A stretch of 64,000 bases of DNA, taken from positions 5,628,501 to 5,692,500 of the forward strand of contig OX442318.1 in assembly GCA_949358305.1 (NCBI GenBank). The letters run 5' to 3'. Position 1 is the stretch's first letter. Each line of letters opens with the position of its first letter. The notes under the pieces are model-generated. The model made no database searches and was not told where the DNA came from. It was given only the letters and a program-made list of their open reading frames with translations. Positions 28,840 to 39,708 of this stretch are shown one piece after another. The stretch is from Strigamia acuminata. Taxonomy: Eukaryota; Arthropoda; Chilopoda; Geophilomorpha; Linotaeniidae. The translations under genes and the position numbers were made by a program.

Positions 28840-30771
28840 ATGCATTTGTCTACGCAAAACTTTCACCACACGAAACGATCCAAAAAACCAATCAACCTGT
28901 ATGCACGTAGCTTAAAATCGTCCTGGGGTTTTGCATATGGCACATTTGGCATAGAAATATGCAAGATTAGCAACGTATCAGCAAGAAAACTCACCATTCT
29001 GTTCGCCTTTGCAATAATCCAAACGACCATTCTACTCCACTACACTGTTTGCTTCATCCACACCATTCTACTGGAATCTACAATAACCCAAGTTAGTTGG
29101 TACGCTTTTCTTTTAGCCGGTATTTCCTTGTCCGTATTCAATCTGTGGTTGATGAGCAAGAGAAGAATTTCTATCATTAAATTGCTCGATGAATCTACGT
29201 CTTATCTTATTGGTCACACTGAATGCACGAAGAATCTATGGCGCTATACTTTGACTCCTTGTGCGAGCTTGTTCGCGATGATTATTATCGAGATGGCGTT
29301 TACAGTTATTGATGTTTTTATGTTAAACGACGAGTTGCTCCGTGTTTACTCGACTTTGTTTCTTTGGAGAATTGATATTGCGGACGAACATTTGTACATC
29401 GCTCGGATCGCACTAAGTGTTGAATTCTTGTTGGCAATGCTGATTCCTTTCGTAGTCGTCAGCATTTCTGTCTAGTTTTTTAACTACATGTGTCATTTGG
29501 TGTTTTATCGCTTTAAAATCTTGAATATGAAACTTGAGAGGATTTTATCGAGTGGGAATCAATTGAGTGGGTTTGAGTTGTACGAATATCGCCGGCAACA
29601 TCAACTTGCTTGCGAGGTGACTGAAGAATTGAGCGATGTTTGGTCTCCATTGATCGTGTTTTGGCTTCTTGGGATCATTCTCAGCCTGTGTTTTAATCTG
29701 AGAGCATTATTCGTGGAGAGTTCAATATTGGGTATGTTTGTATTTGTGATTGATATTCTAAGACAGTTGTGGTTGATTGGTGGTCTTAAAGCGGCATCAA
29801 TCGTAAACGTTGAGGTACGATGTCGTTAAAAAATATGATAGATTATTCTAAACGACTTTTTGATTACAGGCTCACAGATTAGCAGTGAAGTTAGTTACAT
29901 TTCCTGTATCAAAATCAGCATTTACCTATCAGGTAATTTATTATTTAAATATTGTTACGTCGTTCAGGGGATGGCACGAGCTCGTAACATTTATCTTTTT
30001 ATGTTTAAATGACTCGGGATATTTTATTATAAAAATAGAGTTCTTTTTATTCAAGTCAGAAATTTGGCAAAGATCAAATATTCGGTATAACTTAAATGAT
30101 GTGAAAACTTATAACAAGGATTACATAGCTTTGTGTATACAAACTAAGTTTAAGTTTAACAATAAAGATAAGAACTACATTATAAACACATAAATTACAA
30201 AGTTTTTAAATCAAATTAAGCTAAGGATGATGTGTTTATAGATTAAACCTGAAGATCTGGGTTCCTAGCAAATCGTGCACCGGATGCTAGTTGTCAGAGT
30301 GAGAGCTCGAGGAGAACTGACTTTAAGTGGGTTTTTATTTATAAAGAAAACTTATGTTCCCCCCATTCAATCTAGTTGATCATCCCATGATGTCATAGTG
30401 GCTGAGCGCCATCTATAGATGATATATTGAACTAAATTAACTAGAAAGTCGCATAGGAGCCAGTGGATGGTCAATACGGCTTATATGCGTGTTAATATGT
30501 TATTTTATTATACCGGTAACTTTATTTTTCATTTTCTACAGATAGATGATGATTATTATATTAATTATATGCCGTTAAGTGATCGACTTGTCAACACTCG
30601 TATCGGCATAAATGCGTCTGGATTATTTTTGCTGAATACTTCAAATTTTCTCAGCGTAAGTATAAAGGGGCCTATAGAATAAAAATTTATGTTCAAAACA
30701 TCGACTGTAATTGTTTCTAGGTGGCAGCAACATTGTTGACGTACGTTATTGTGCTGTATCAAACACATTAA
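28840..30771 (+). pseudogene. GrA: gustatory-receptor-type gene with one in-frame stop
   Basis: Four-exon Gr gene: exon 1 28840-29814, exon 2 29870-29932 (21 codons), exon 3 30542-30655, exon 4 30721-30771 (VAATLLTYVIVLYQTH). Splice sites are GT-AG and all introns are phase 0. The only lesion is TAG at 29473-29475, in place of the Trp of the conserved SISVWFFNYM. Without it the protein would be 400 aa with seven membrane segments. The start is the MHLS methionine shared by the family; an in-frame ATG exists upstream at 28723. Intron 2 is about 600 bp, enlarged by inserted sequence. One Trp-to-stop change in an otherwise clean gene means a very young or conditional pseudogene. Confidence 0.88.
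30330..30541 (+). repeat. Repeat block in GrA intron 2 (copy of 35936-36129)
   Basis: About 200 bp starting near a run of C and CATTCAATCTAGTT, containing CATCCCATGATGTCATAG and GATGATATATTGAACTAAA. It recurs before exon 3 of fragment 3. Either an inserted element or part of a segmental duplication; identity unknown. Confidence 0.6.
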
Positions 30772-31255
30772 GTGTTTATTGAGATAACAAGATAAATGGG
30801 AAACGTGTGTTCGCATGTGTTACACGAATTGTCTATTCGTGTACTTTTCCTATCATTCGATCAACAATTTGTAGCGACTTGGTGTACCACGAGGCTTTAG
30901 GGACTATTAAACATGTTTTATGTTCGTTTGAAACCATTAACGTTTCCAAAAAATATGTCGAAAATTTTACATGTAATTAACGCCCAAATAGCATGAAAGT
31001 ATTATTTTATTACTACAGTATGGATTAAGTTATTTAAGCATAGTGAATTCCCGTTCCAAGTCTTTGCTGTTGCGCTATAACTGTTTTTATTACACACTAC
31101 ACACCCATAATGATGTTATCAACATCTAAGGTGTCGTTTGTAAATCGATTATTTCATAGTAAACATTCCAACACCTCCCACAACAAACTGCAAGTAAGTA
31201 ACGTTGAAACGAGTTCAGACTTCAACGTGCAGACATTTCGTCTTCAATGAGCAGC
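30772..31255 (+). promoter_or_regulatory. Spacer and upstream region of GrB
   Basis: No gene. It is highly similar to the spacers before GrC (33436-33901), GrD (36360-36843) and GrE (39230-39708), so it was duplicated with the genes. It contains the GTGTCGTTTGTAAATCGAT variant of the upstream motif at 31131-31149. Confidence 0.5.
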
Positions 31256-32670
31256 ATGCATCTGTCTGCGGATAATTTTATCTTCTTGCAACAACAATCG
31301 GAAAAACCAATTACCGATTACACAGGCAAGTTGAAATCATTCTGGGGTTATGCGTTTGGAATATTTGGCATAGACATTTGCAACGTTGGCAAAGTTTCAA
31401 CGAGAAAACTTGCCACTGTCTTTGTATTTGCAATAATGGAACTGAGCATTCTGCTCCACTACTTGGTCTGTTTCATCCACGCCGCTGCAGTTGACATTAC
31501 GATTAACACTGTTAGTCTCTTTGCCGCTGTTTTAATCATTCTTTCCTTGTCATTATTGAATCTGTGGTTGATGGGCAAGAAAAAAATTGCTATCACTAAA
31601 TTGCTCGATGATTCTATTTCCTGTCTAATTGGCCACACTGAATGCATGAAAAATCTGTGGCTGTATACCTTGGTCCCTTCTGTGTGCTTGTTTACTACAA
31701 GCATTATCGAGGTGGCGTTGTCAGTCGCTAAAGTTCTTGTGTTAAACGACGATGAAATTCGCTTCTTCACTTCTTTGTTTTTTTGGAGTATTCGTATTGC
31801 GGACGAACATTTGTTCATTGCTCGAACAGCAGTATGTATTGAAATTTTGTTGGGAGTGCTGATTCCTGTAGTATTTATCAATATTTCGGTCTCGTTTTTC
31901 AACTACATGTGTCATTTGGTATTTTATCGCTTTAAATACTTGAATATAAAGCTTGAGAAGATTTTATCGAGTGAGTGTCAACTGAGTGGGTTTGAGTTGT
32001 CCGAATATCGCAAGCAGCATCAACTTGCGTGTGAAGTGACTGAAGAATTGAGTCATGTTTGGTCTCCTTTGGTTTTATTTTGGCTTCTTGGAATCATTAT
32101 CAGCTTGTGTTTTAACCTAAAATCAATGACTATTGGCTTTTCAACATTGGATGTGATTACATGGTTGATTGATGTACTGAGACAACTGTGGTTGATTGTT
32201 GGTTTGTTTAAAGCGGCTTCACTTGTGAATGTCGAGGTAAGATGTCTCTCAAAATATGATAAAGATTTTTTTAATGAAATTTTGATTGAAGGCTCATAGG
32301 TTAGCAGTGAAATTCGTTACATTCCCTGTATCAAAATCAGCACTCATTGACCCAGATAAGGTATTTAAGGAAATGTACTGTAATAACATAATGCAGAGTT
32401 TTTTGTAACGCCTTTTTTCATTTTTTGTAGTTGGATTATGATTATTATATTAATTATACGCTGTTAAGCGAACGACTTGTCAACACTCGCATAGGCATAA
32501 ATGCGTCGGGATTATTTTTGTTGAATACTTCAAGTTTTCTCGGTGTAAGTTTAAACCAAAACCCACCTATCGAATGAATGAAAAAGTGTTTTGAAAACAT
32601 TGAATTTAATTGATTTTAGATGGCAGCAACATTGTTAACTTACGTTATTGTGGTTAATCAATCACATTAA
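31256..32670 (+). CDS. GrB: gustatory-receptor-type 7TM protein
   Basis: Intact. Exons 31256-32236, 32292-32360, 32431-32544 and 32620-32670, giving 404 aa; introns are phase 0. Insect GRs are membrane chemoreceptors (ligand-gated cation channels) of sensory neurons. Exon 1 encodes six hydrophobic segments: around LATVFVFAIMELSILLHYLVCF, LIILSLSLLNLWLM, LVPSVCLFTTSIIEVAL, ICIEILLGVLIPVVFINISV, LVLFWLLGIIISLCFNL and QLWLIVGLFKAAS. TM7 spans exons 3-4 and ends in TYVIVVNQSH, which keeps the Thr-Tyr and Gln of the GR signature. The intron 1 acceptor reads GAAG rather than the GCAG of its sisters. An upstream in-frame ATG exists at 31247; I chose the family-conserved MHLS start. Confidence 0.88.
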
Positions 32671-33094
32671 GTGTGAATTATGCAAACAAGATGTTAAATA
32701 ATGGTGGATTTGATCCATTTACAGTTTATGCGATTTTGTTTAAAACCAAATTAAGGACGAGTTGTTTAGAGCAAGAAAAGAACTTACTTGTGTTTGTGCT
32801 CGATTAAGTTATTCAGTTATCTTGTTTATTCTTCATATATTGTGTTCTTTTATATTCTTATGTTCCCATGTTAAACCTAATTTTAAGCCTTTCTGTGCAT
32901 GCGATATTGTTACAATAATGGTATAATATATGATTAAGTGCTGCTATTCTTTCAAGTTTTTTTTTGTAATCATTTTGTATATTGTTTAATCAGTAAAAGA
33001 CTTGGATTCACAAAGTTCAGTCGTGTTGTGTTCTTTGTCTCCCTTTTAGGCCCGATCCTTAGATTATAAATTCCTATATGAACTACTTAGAAGT
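32671..33094 (+). other. GrB downstream region (duplicated block)
   Basis: No gene. This 3' block, including GACGAGTTGTTTAGAGCAAG and TAGGCCCGATCCTTAGATT, is repeated after GrD (38224-38640) and GrE (41475-41890). The duplicated unit is therefore gene plus about 400 bp of 3' flank. Confidence 0.7.
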
Positions 33095-33381
33095 ACAGAC
33101 ATTGCAATAGATTTTCTGTCCTGACAAAGCAAGCGATCAACTTAACAGACATGCATTTTAAAACAAAAAGAACATAAAACTTTATTTTTAAAATGGAAAT
33201 TACTTTTTATTCTAGAGTAACATTAAATGTACATCATTTCAATCATTATTCTACTGAAAAAGACTAAAAATCATAAGGAACTACTTTTCCTTGTAGCAGA
33301 AGTTCAACTACAGTTCTGAGTAATCAGACTAGGCCAATGGGAGCCAAGATTCCAGGGCTCCTCTTGAGTGTGGCAAGAGTA
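33095..33381 (+). mobile_element. MITE remnant, TA-type, right end only
   Basis: Related to the right half of the full copy at 48650-49044 (shared CTGACAAAGCAAGC, ACTACTTTTCCT, CCAATGGG and terminal GAGTA followed by TA). The left terminal repeat is missing. It inserted or rearranged just upstream of an orphan Gr last exon. Confidence 0.6.
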
Positions 33382-33384
33382 TAG

Positions 33385-33435
33385 ATGGCAGCAACATTGT
33401 TGACATACTTTATTGAGCTGTATCAAACACATTAA
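33385..33435 (+). pseudogene. Orphan Gr last exon (fragment 2)
   Basis: The exon 4 frame MAATLLTYFIELYQTH with its stop, right after the MITE remnant. No exon 3 precedes it. One substitution puts Glu in the membrane segment. Residue of a deleted Gr copy. Confidence 0.8.
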
Positions 33436-33901
33436 GTGTTCATTACGATAACAGGATAAATGGAAAACTAAAAAGTAGAATTCGCGTGGTGTACATGAAT
33501 TATCTATTTGTGTACTTTTCCTATCATTTGATCAACAATTTGTAGCGACTTAAGGTACGACGAGGCTCTAGGGACTATCAAACATTTTTAATGTTCGTTT
33601 GAAACCATTAACGTTTCCAAAAAATATGTCGAAAATTTTACAAGTAATTAACGCCCAAATAGCATGAAAGTATTATTTATTACTACAGTATCGACTAAGT
33701 TATTTCAGCATAGTGAATTCCCGTTCCAAGTATTTCCTGTTGCGCTATAACCGTTTTTATTACACACTACACACCCATACTGATGTTGTCAACATCGTAG
33801 GTGTTGTTTGTCAATCGATTATTACGTAGTAGATATTCCAACACCACCCACAACAAACTGCACGCAAGTCGCGTTGAAACGGGTTCAGAGTGTTCAGCAG
33901 C

Positions 33902-35317
33902 ATGCATTTGTCTGCGGATAATTTTCTCGTCTCGCAACAACAATCGGAAAAACCAATTAACGATTACACAGGCAAGTTGAAATCATTTTGGGGTTTTGCG
34001 TTTGGAATATTTGGCATAGACATTTGCAACGATGGCAAAGTTTCAACAAGAAAACTCGCCACTATCTTTGTATTTGAAATAATCCAATTGGTCCTTCTAC
34101 TCCAATACTTGGTCTGTTTCATCCAAATCTCTGTAGTTGATATTACAATGACCAATGTTAGTTACTTTGCCGCTGTTTTAATCACTCTTGCCTTGTCAGT
34201 ATTCAATCTGTGGTTGATGGCCAAGAGAAGAATTGCAATCACAAAATTGCTTGATGATTCTATTTCCTGTCTAATTGGCCACACTGAATGCATGAAAAAT
34301 CTTTGGCTGTATACCTTGGTCCCCTCTGTGTGCTTGTTTACTATGAGCATTATTGAAGCGGCGTTGTCAGCAGCTGGCGTTGGTATGTTAAACGACAATC
34401 AAATTCGCAACTTCACCACTTTGTTGCTTTGGGGAATTGATATTGCGGACGAACATTTGTACATCGCTCGAACAACAGTATGTATTGAAACGTTGTTGGC
34501 AATGCTAATTCCAATAGTATTCGTCAGCATTTCGGTCTGGTTTTTCACTCAATTGTGTCATTTGGTGTTTTATCGCTTTAAATACTTGAATATTAAACTC
34601 GAGAAGACTTTATCGAGTGGGAGTCAACTGAGTGGGTTTGAGTTGTCCGAATATCGGAAGCAACACCAACTTGCGTGTGAAGTGACTGAAGAATTGAGTA
34701 ATGTTTGAACCCCTTTGGTTTTGTTTTGGCTTCTTGGAATCATTATCAGCTTGTGTTTTAACCTAAAAGCACTGACTATTTGCTTTTCAACATTGGAAGT
34801 GATTACGTGCTTGATTGATGTACTGAGACAACTGTGGTTGATTGTTGGTTTGTTTCAAGCGGCTTCACTCGTGAATGTCGAGGTAAGATGTCTCTCAAAA
34901 TATGATAAAGATTTGTCGTAATGAAATTTTGATTGCAGGCTCATAGATTAGCAGTGAAATTCGTTACATTCTTTGTATCAAAATCAGCACTTACTGACAC
35001 AGATAAGGTATTTAAGGAAATGTACTGTAATAACATAATGCAGAGTTTTTTGTAACGTCTTTTTTCATTTTTTGTAGTTGGATTATGATTATTATATTAA
35101 TTACACGCTGTTAAGCGATCGACTTGTCAACACTCGCATAGGCATAAATGCGTCGGGATTATTTTTGTTGAATACATCAAGTTTTCTCAGTGTAAGTTTA
35201 AACCAAAACCCACCTATCGAATGAATGAAAAAGTGTTTTGAAAACATTGACTTTAATTGATTTTAGATGGCAGCAACCTTGTTGACGTACGTTATTGTGG
35301 TTTATCAATCACATTGA
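33902..35317 (+). pseudogene. GrC: gustatory-receptor-type gene with one in-frame stop
   Basis: Exons 33902-34882, 34939-35007, 35078-35191 and 35267-35317 (MAATLLTYVIVVYQSH, TGA stop). All splice sites and frames are intact except TGA at 34706-34708, replacing the Trp of the conserved SNVWSPL. The second half of exon 1 is almost identical to GrD (from IPIVFVSISVWFFTQLCH on), while the first half differs more, suggesting recent duplication or gene conversion. It would be 404 aa if read through. Confidence 0.88.
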
Positions 35318-35701
35318 ATGGTTCTTTTCTTATCATAATTCAATCAACTACCAACAAGGAGGCTTCTGCAACTATAAAACACTATTTATGTCTTTGTTTG
35401 TTCCTATAAACATTTCCAATAAAAATATGTTGACTGTTTACATATGCAATTAATGCTAAGGTGGCACGAAACTCATATTTTATAGCTCCATACACGCCAA
35501 GTTATTTAATGAACTTCCTTCCCAATTTTTCACTTTTTGCGCTTTAACTCTAATTACATCTACGGTTATAATGATGTTTTTAACACCAAAGGTGTTGTTT
35601 GTCAATCGATCATTATGCACTATTGATTTGACGCAATTTCATAAAATATACTAACACACCCCACAAAGCTTTTTAGGTTAAAACTCGTTCAGAGTGAAGC
35701 C
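35318..35701 (+). other. Spacer with the unoccupied element-2 target site
   Basis: Matches 13917-13972 joined to 28527-28839, with a single ACTA at about 35381-35384 where element 2 is inserted in the other copy. It carries the GTGTTGTTTGTCAATCGAT motif near 35597. No gene. Confidence 0.8.
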
Positions 35702-35721
35702 ATGCATTTGTCTACGCAAAA

Positions 35722-35930
35722 GTTTTTATAAGCATAACACTTCATTTAAATGATGGAAATAACAGTTTATTATGAGAAAAATCAAAATTACATTAACTAG
35801 TAGTCATAAACATCACACAGATAAATAAAAATCAAAACTACTTCTCTTAGTAGTAGTATACAGTCTGGAGTTAGTAGTAAACTGGCTCGACCAATGGGAC
35901 TGTTGCTGCTTTTTGAGTGCGGTTAGAGTA
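35722..35930 (+). mobile_element. MITE remnant inside Gr fragment 3
   Basis: Right end GAGTA plus TA, with internal CTACTT-CTTAGTAGTAG and CGACCAATGGGAC, shared with 33095-33381 and 48650-49044. The left terminus is not visible. It is joined to the start of exon 1, so it may have mediated the deletion. Confidence 0.55.
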
Positions 35931-35935
35931 TATAA

Positions 35936-36129
35936 AGGAAAACTCCTATTCCCCCCCATTCAATCTAGTTAATCATCCCATGATGTCATAGTGGCTAAAC
36001 GCCACCTATGGATGATATATTGAACTAAAATAAACTAGAACGGTGCATAGGAGCCAGTCGATGGTCGGTACGGCTTATACGCCTGACAGTATATTATTTT
36101 ATTATAACTTTATTTTTCACTTTCTACAG
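35936..36129 (+). repeat. Repeat block before exon 3 of fragment 3
   Basis: Second copy of the block at 30330-30541, at the same position relative to exon 3. This supports descent of both from one GrA-like ancestor. Confidence 0.6.
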
Positions 36130-36843
36130 ATGGATTATGATTATTATATTAATTATACGCTGTTAAGTGATCGACTTGTCAACACTCGTATCGGCATAAA
36201 TGCGTCTGGATTATTTTTACTGAATACTTCAAATTTTCTCAGCGTAAGTTTAAAGGCGCCTATCGAATAAAAATTTATGTTCAAAACATCGACTGTAATT
36301 GTTTCTAGGTGGCAGCAACATTATTGACGTACGTTATTGTGCTGCATCAAACACATTAAGTGTTTATTGTGATAACAAGATAAATGGGAAACGTGTGTTC
36401 GCATGTGTTACACGAATTGTCTATTCGTGTATTTTTCCTATCATTTGATCCACAATTTGTAGCGACTTAAGGTACCACGAGGCTCAAGGGACTATTAAAC
36501 ATTTTTAATGTTCGTTTGAAACCATTAACGTTACCAAAAAATATGTCGTAAATTTTACGTGTAATTTACGCCCAAATAGCATGAAAGTATTATTTTATTA
36601 CTACAGTATGGACTAAGTTATTTAAGCATAGTGAATTCCCGTTCCAAGTATTTGCTGTTGCGCTATAACTGTTTTTATTACACACTACACACCCATACTG
36701 ATGTTGTCAACATCGTAGGTGTTGTTTGTCAATCGATTATTACGTAGTAAATATTCCAACACCACCCACAACAAACTGCACGCAAGTAACGTTGAAACGC
36801 GTTGAGACTTCAAAGTGCAGACATTTTGTCTTCAATCAGCAGC

Positions 36844-38223
36844 ATGCATTTGTCTGCGGATAATTTTCTCGTCTCGCAAAAACAATCGGAAAAACCAATT
36901 AACGATTACAAAGGCAAGTTGAAATCATTCTGGGGTTTTGCGTTTGGAATATTTGGCATAGACATTTGCAACGATGGCAAAGTTTCAACAAGAAAACTCG
37001 CCACTATCTTTGTATTTGCAATAATCCAATCGGCACTTCTACTCCACTACATGGTCTGTTTCATCCGCATCTCTGCAGTTGATATTACAATGACTAATGT
37101 TAGTTTATTTGCCTCTTTTTTAATCATTCTTTCCTTGTCTGTATTCAATCTGTGGTTGATGGGCAAGAGAAGAATTGTTATCACTAAATTGCTCGATGAT
37201 TCTATTTCCTGTCTAATTGGCCACACTGAATGCATGAAAAGTCTGTGGCTGTATACCTTGGTCCCCTCTGTGTGCTTGTTTACTACAAGCAGTATCGAGG
37301 CGGCGTTGTCAGTCGCTAAGTTTGTTATGATAAACGACAATGAAATTCGCAACTACACCACTTTGTTGCTTTGGAGATTTGATATTGCGGACGAACATTT
37401 GTACATCGCTCGAACAACACTATGTATTGAAATGTTGTTGGCAATGCTAATTCCAATAGTATTCGTCAGCATTTCGGTCTGGTTTTTCACTCAATTGTGT
37501 CATTTGGTGTTTTATCGCTTTAAATACTTGAATATTAAACTCGAGAAGACTTTATCGAGTGGGAGTCAACTGAGTGGGTTTGAGTTGTCCGAATATCGGA
37601 AGCAACACCAACTTGCGTGTGAAGTGACTGAAGAATTGAGTAATGTTTGGTCCCCTTTGGTTTTGTTTTGGCTTCTTGGAATCATTATCAGCTTGTGTTT
37701 TAACCTAAAAGCACTGACTATTTGCTTTTCAACATTGGAAGTGATTACGTGCTTGATTGATGTACTGAGACAACTGTGGTTGATTGTTGGTTTGTTTAAA
37801 GCGGCTTCACTCGTGAATGTCGAGGTAAGATGTTTCTCAAAATATGAAAAAGATTTGTCTTAATGAAATTTTGATTGCAGGCTCATAGATTAGCAATGAA
37901 ATTCGTTACATTCCCTGTATCAAAGATAAGGTATTTAAGGAAATATACTGTAATAACATAATGCATAACGCTTTTTTTATTTTTTGCAGATTGATTATGA
38001 TATTAATTATACACTGTTAAGCGAACGACTTGTCAACACTCGCATAGGCATAAATGCATCAGGATTATTTTTGTTGAATACTTCAAGTTTTCTCAGTGTA
38101 AGTTTAAACGGAAACCCACCTATCGAATGAATGAAAAAGTGTTTTGAAAACATTGACTTTAATTGATTTTAGATGGCAGCAACATTGTTGACTTACGTTA
38201 TTGTCGTTTATCAATCACATTAA
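36844..38223 (+). pseudogene. GrD: gustatory-receptor-type gene, frameshift in exon 2
   Basis: Exon 1 (36844-37824, 327 codons) is intact. Exon 2 (37881-37930) has lost 19 bp compared with GrB and GrC and is 50 nt, so reading into exon 3 is out of frame and soon hits a stop. Exon 3 (37990-38097) has a further 6-bp in-frame deletion. Exon 4 (38173-38223, MAATLLTYVIVVYQSH) is intact. The predicted product would have the first six membrane segments but no GR signature and no TM7. A cryptic splice that restores the frame is not obvious. Its exon 1 half is shared nearly identically with GrC. Confidence 0.8.
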
Positions 38224-38820
38224 TTGTGAATTAAGCAAAAAAGACGTTAAATAATGGTGGATTTGATTGATTTCCAGTTAATGTGATTTTGTTTAAAACA
38301 AAATTAAGGACGAGTTGTTTAGAGCAAGAAAAGAACTTACTTGTGTTTGTGCTTGGTTAAGTTATTCAGTTATCTTGTTTATTCTTCATTTATTGTGTTC
38401 TTTTATATTCTCATGTTTCCATGTTAAACCTAGTTTTAAGCCTTTCTGTGCATGCGATATTGTTACAATAATGGTATAATATATGATTAAGTGCTGCTAT
38501 TCTTTCAAGTTTTCTTTGTAATTATTTTATATATTGTTTAATCAGTAAAAGACTTGGATTCACAAATTTCAGTCGTGTTGTGTTCCTTGTCTCCTTTTTA
38601 GGCCCGATCCTTAGATTCTAAAGTCCTATATGAACTAGTTGGGCAGAATCCTCCATTTACTCCTTCCTGAGGACGCCATTAAGTAACTACGTTAAAGTTC
38701 GCGCTGGTGTAACTATCTTCATACCTCCCTTCTTCTGCATCATCAAGACCTACAAGTGGTCAACATCTGCCACACGAGTCAAGTAAGCAAGTTTTGATCT
38801 GCAATTTTTTTTTGCTGAAT
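38224..38820 (+). other. GrD downstream region
   Basis: Copy of the 3' block after GrB, extended by a segment (TTGGGCAGAATCCTC through GAGTCAAGTAAGCAAG, about 38639-38795) that also follows GrE at 41888-42045. No gene. Confidence 0.65.
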
Positions 38821-38962
38821 ATTTCAAATTTCCTCAGCGGAAGTTTAAACCCATTAACCCATCTATCGAATGAAAATTTATGTTCAAAATATCGACCCTA
38901 GTTGTTTTTAGATGGCAGCAACATTGTTGACATACATTATTGTGCTGTATCAAACACATTAA
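38821..38962 (+). pseudogene. Gr fragment 4 (exon 3 end plus exon 4)
   Basis: The last codons of exon 3 (NISNFLS-like) are followed by a mutated donor (GGAAGT instead of GTAAGT), then exon 4 at 38912-38962 (MAATLLTYIIVLYQTH). No exons 1-2 precede it. Confidence 0.8.
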
Positions 38963-39708
38963 GTGTTCATTATGATAACAGGATAAATGGGAAACTAAAA
39001 AGTAGAATTCGCGTGGTATACACATGAATTATCTATTTGTGTTCTTTTCCTATCATTCAATCAACAATTTGCAGTGTGTTGGGCTCTTGAAACTATTAAA
39101 CATTTTTAATGTTCCTTTGAAACCATTAACGTTTCCAAAAAAATAAAATGACAAAAAAAATAACAGTTTTACATGCAATTAGCGGCAAAATAACTTAAAA
39201 TTATTATTTTAACTCCAGTATGGACTCCCGTTCTAAGTTTGTAAAATATTACAATATCAACACGTGTGAACTCGCAGCGCGCTACATGAATTGTCTATTC
39301 GTGTACTTTTCCTATCATTTGATCAACAATTTGTAGCGACTTGGAGTACCACGGAGGCTTTAGGGACAATTAAACATGTTTTATGTTCGTTTGAAACCAT
39401 TAATGTTTCCAAAAAATATGTCGTAATTTTTACATGTAATTAACGCCAAAATAGCATGAAAGTATTATTTTATTGCTCCAATATGGACTAAGTTGTTTAA
39501 GCTTAGTAAACTCCCGTTCCAAGTCTTTGCTGTTGCGCTATAACTGTTTTTATTACACACTACACACCCATAATGATGTTGTCAACATCTAAGGTGTCGT
39601 TTGTAAATCGATTATTACATAGTAAATATTCCAACACTACCCACAACAAACTGCACGCAAGTAACGTTGAAACTTCAAAGTATAGACATTTTGTCCTCGA
39701 TCAGCAGC
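38963..39708 (+). other. Spacer and upstream region of GrE
   Basis: Contains a partial and a fuller copy of the clade A-E upstream spacer (38963-39200 and 39270-39708), so it is a nested duplication. The upstream motif variant lies at 39594-39612. No gene. Confidence 0.55.

Larger units (their letters stand above)
35702..36359 (+). pseudogene. Gr fragment 3 (start plus exons 3-4)
   Basis: Exon 1 begins MHLSTQKF as in GrA and stops after nine codons where a MITE remnant joins. Most of exon 1 and exon 2 are missing. Exon 3 (36130-36243) and exon 4 (36309-36359, VAATLLTYVIVLHQTH) are intact with good splice sites. With its flanks this is a deleted duplicate of GrA. Confidence 0.85.
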
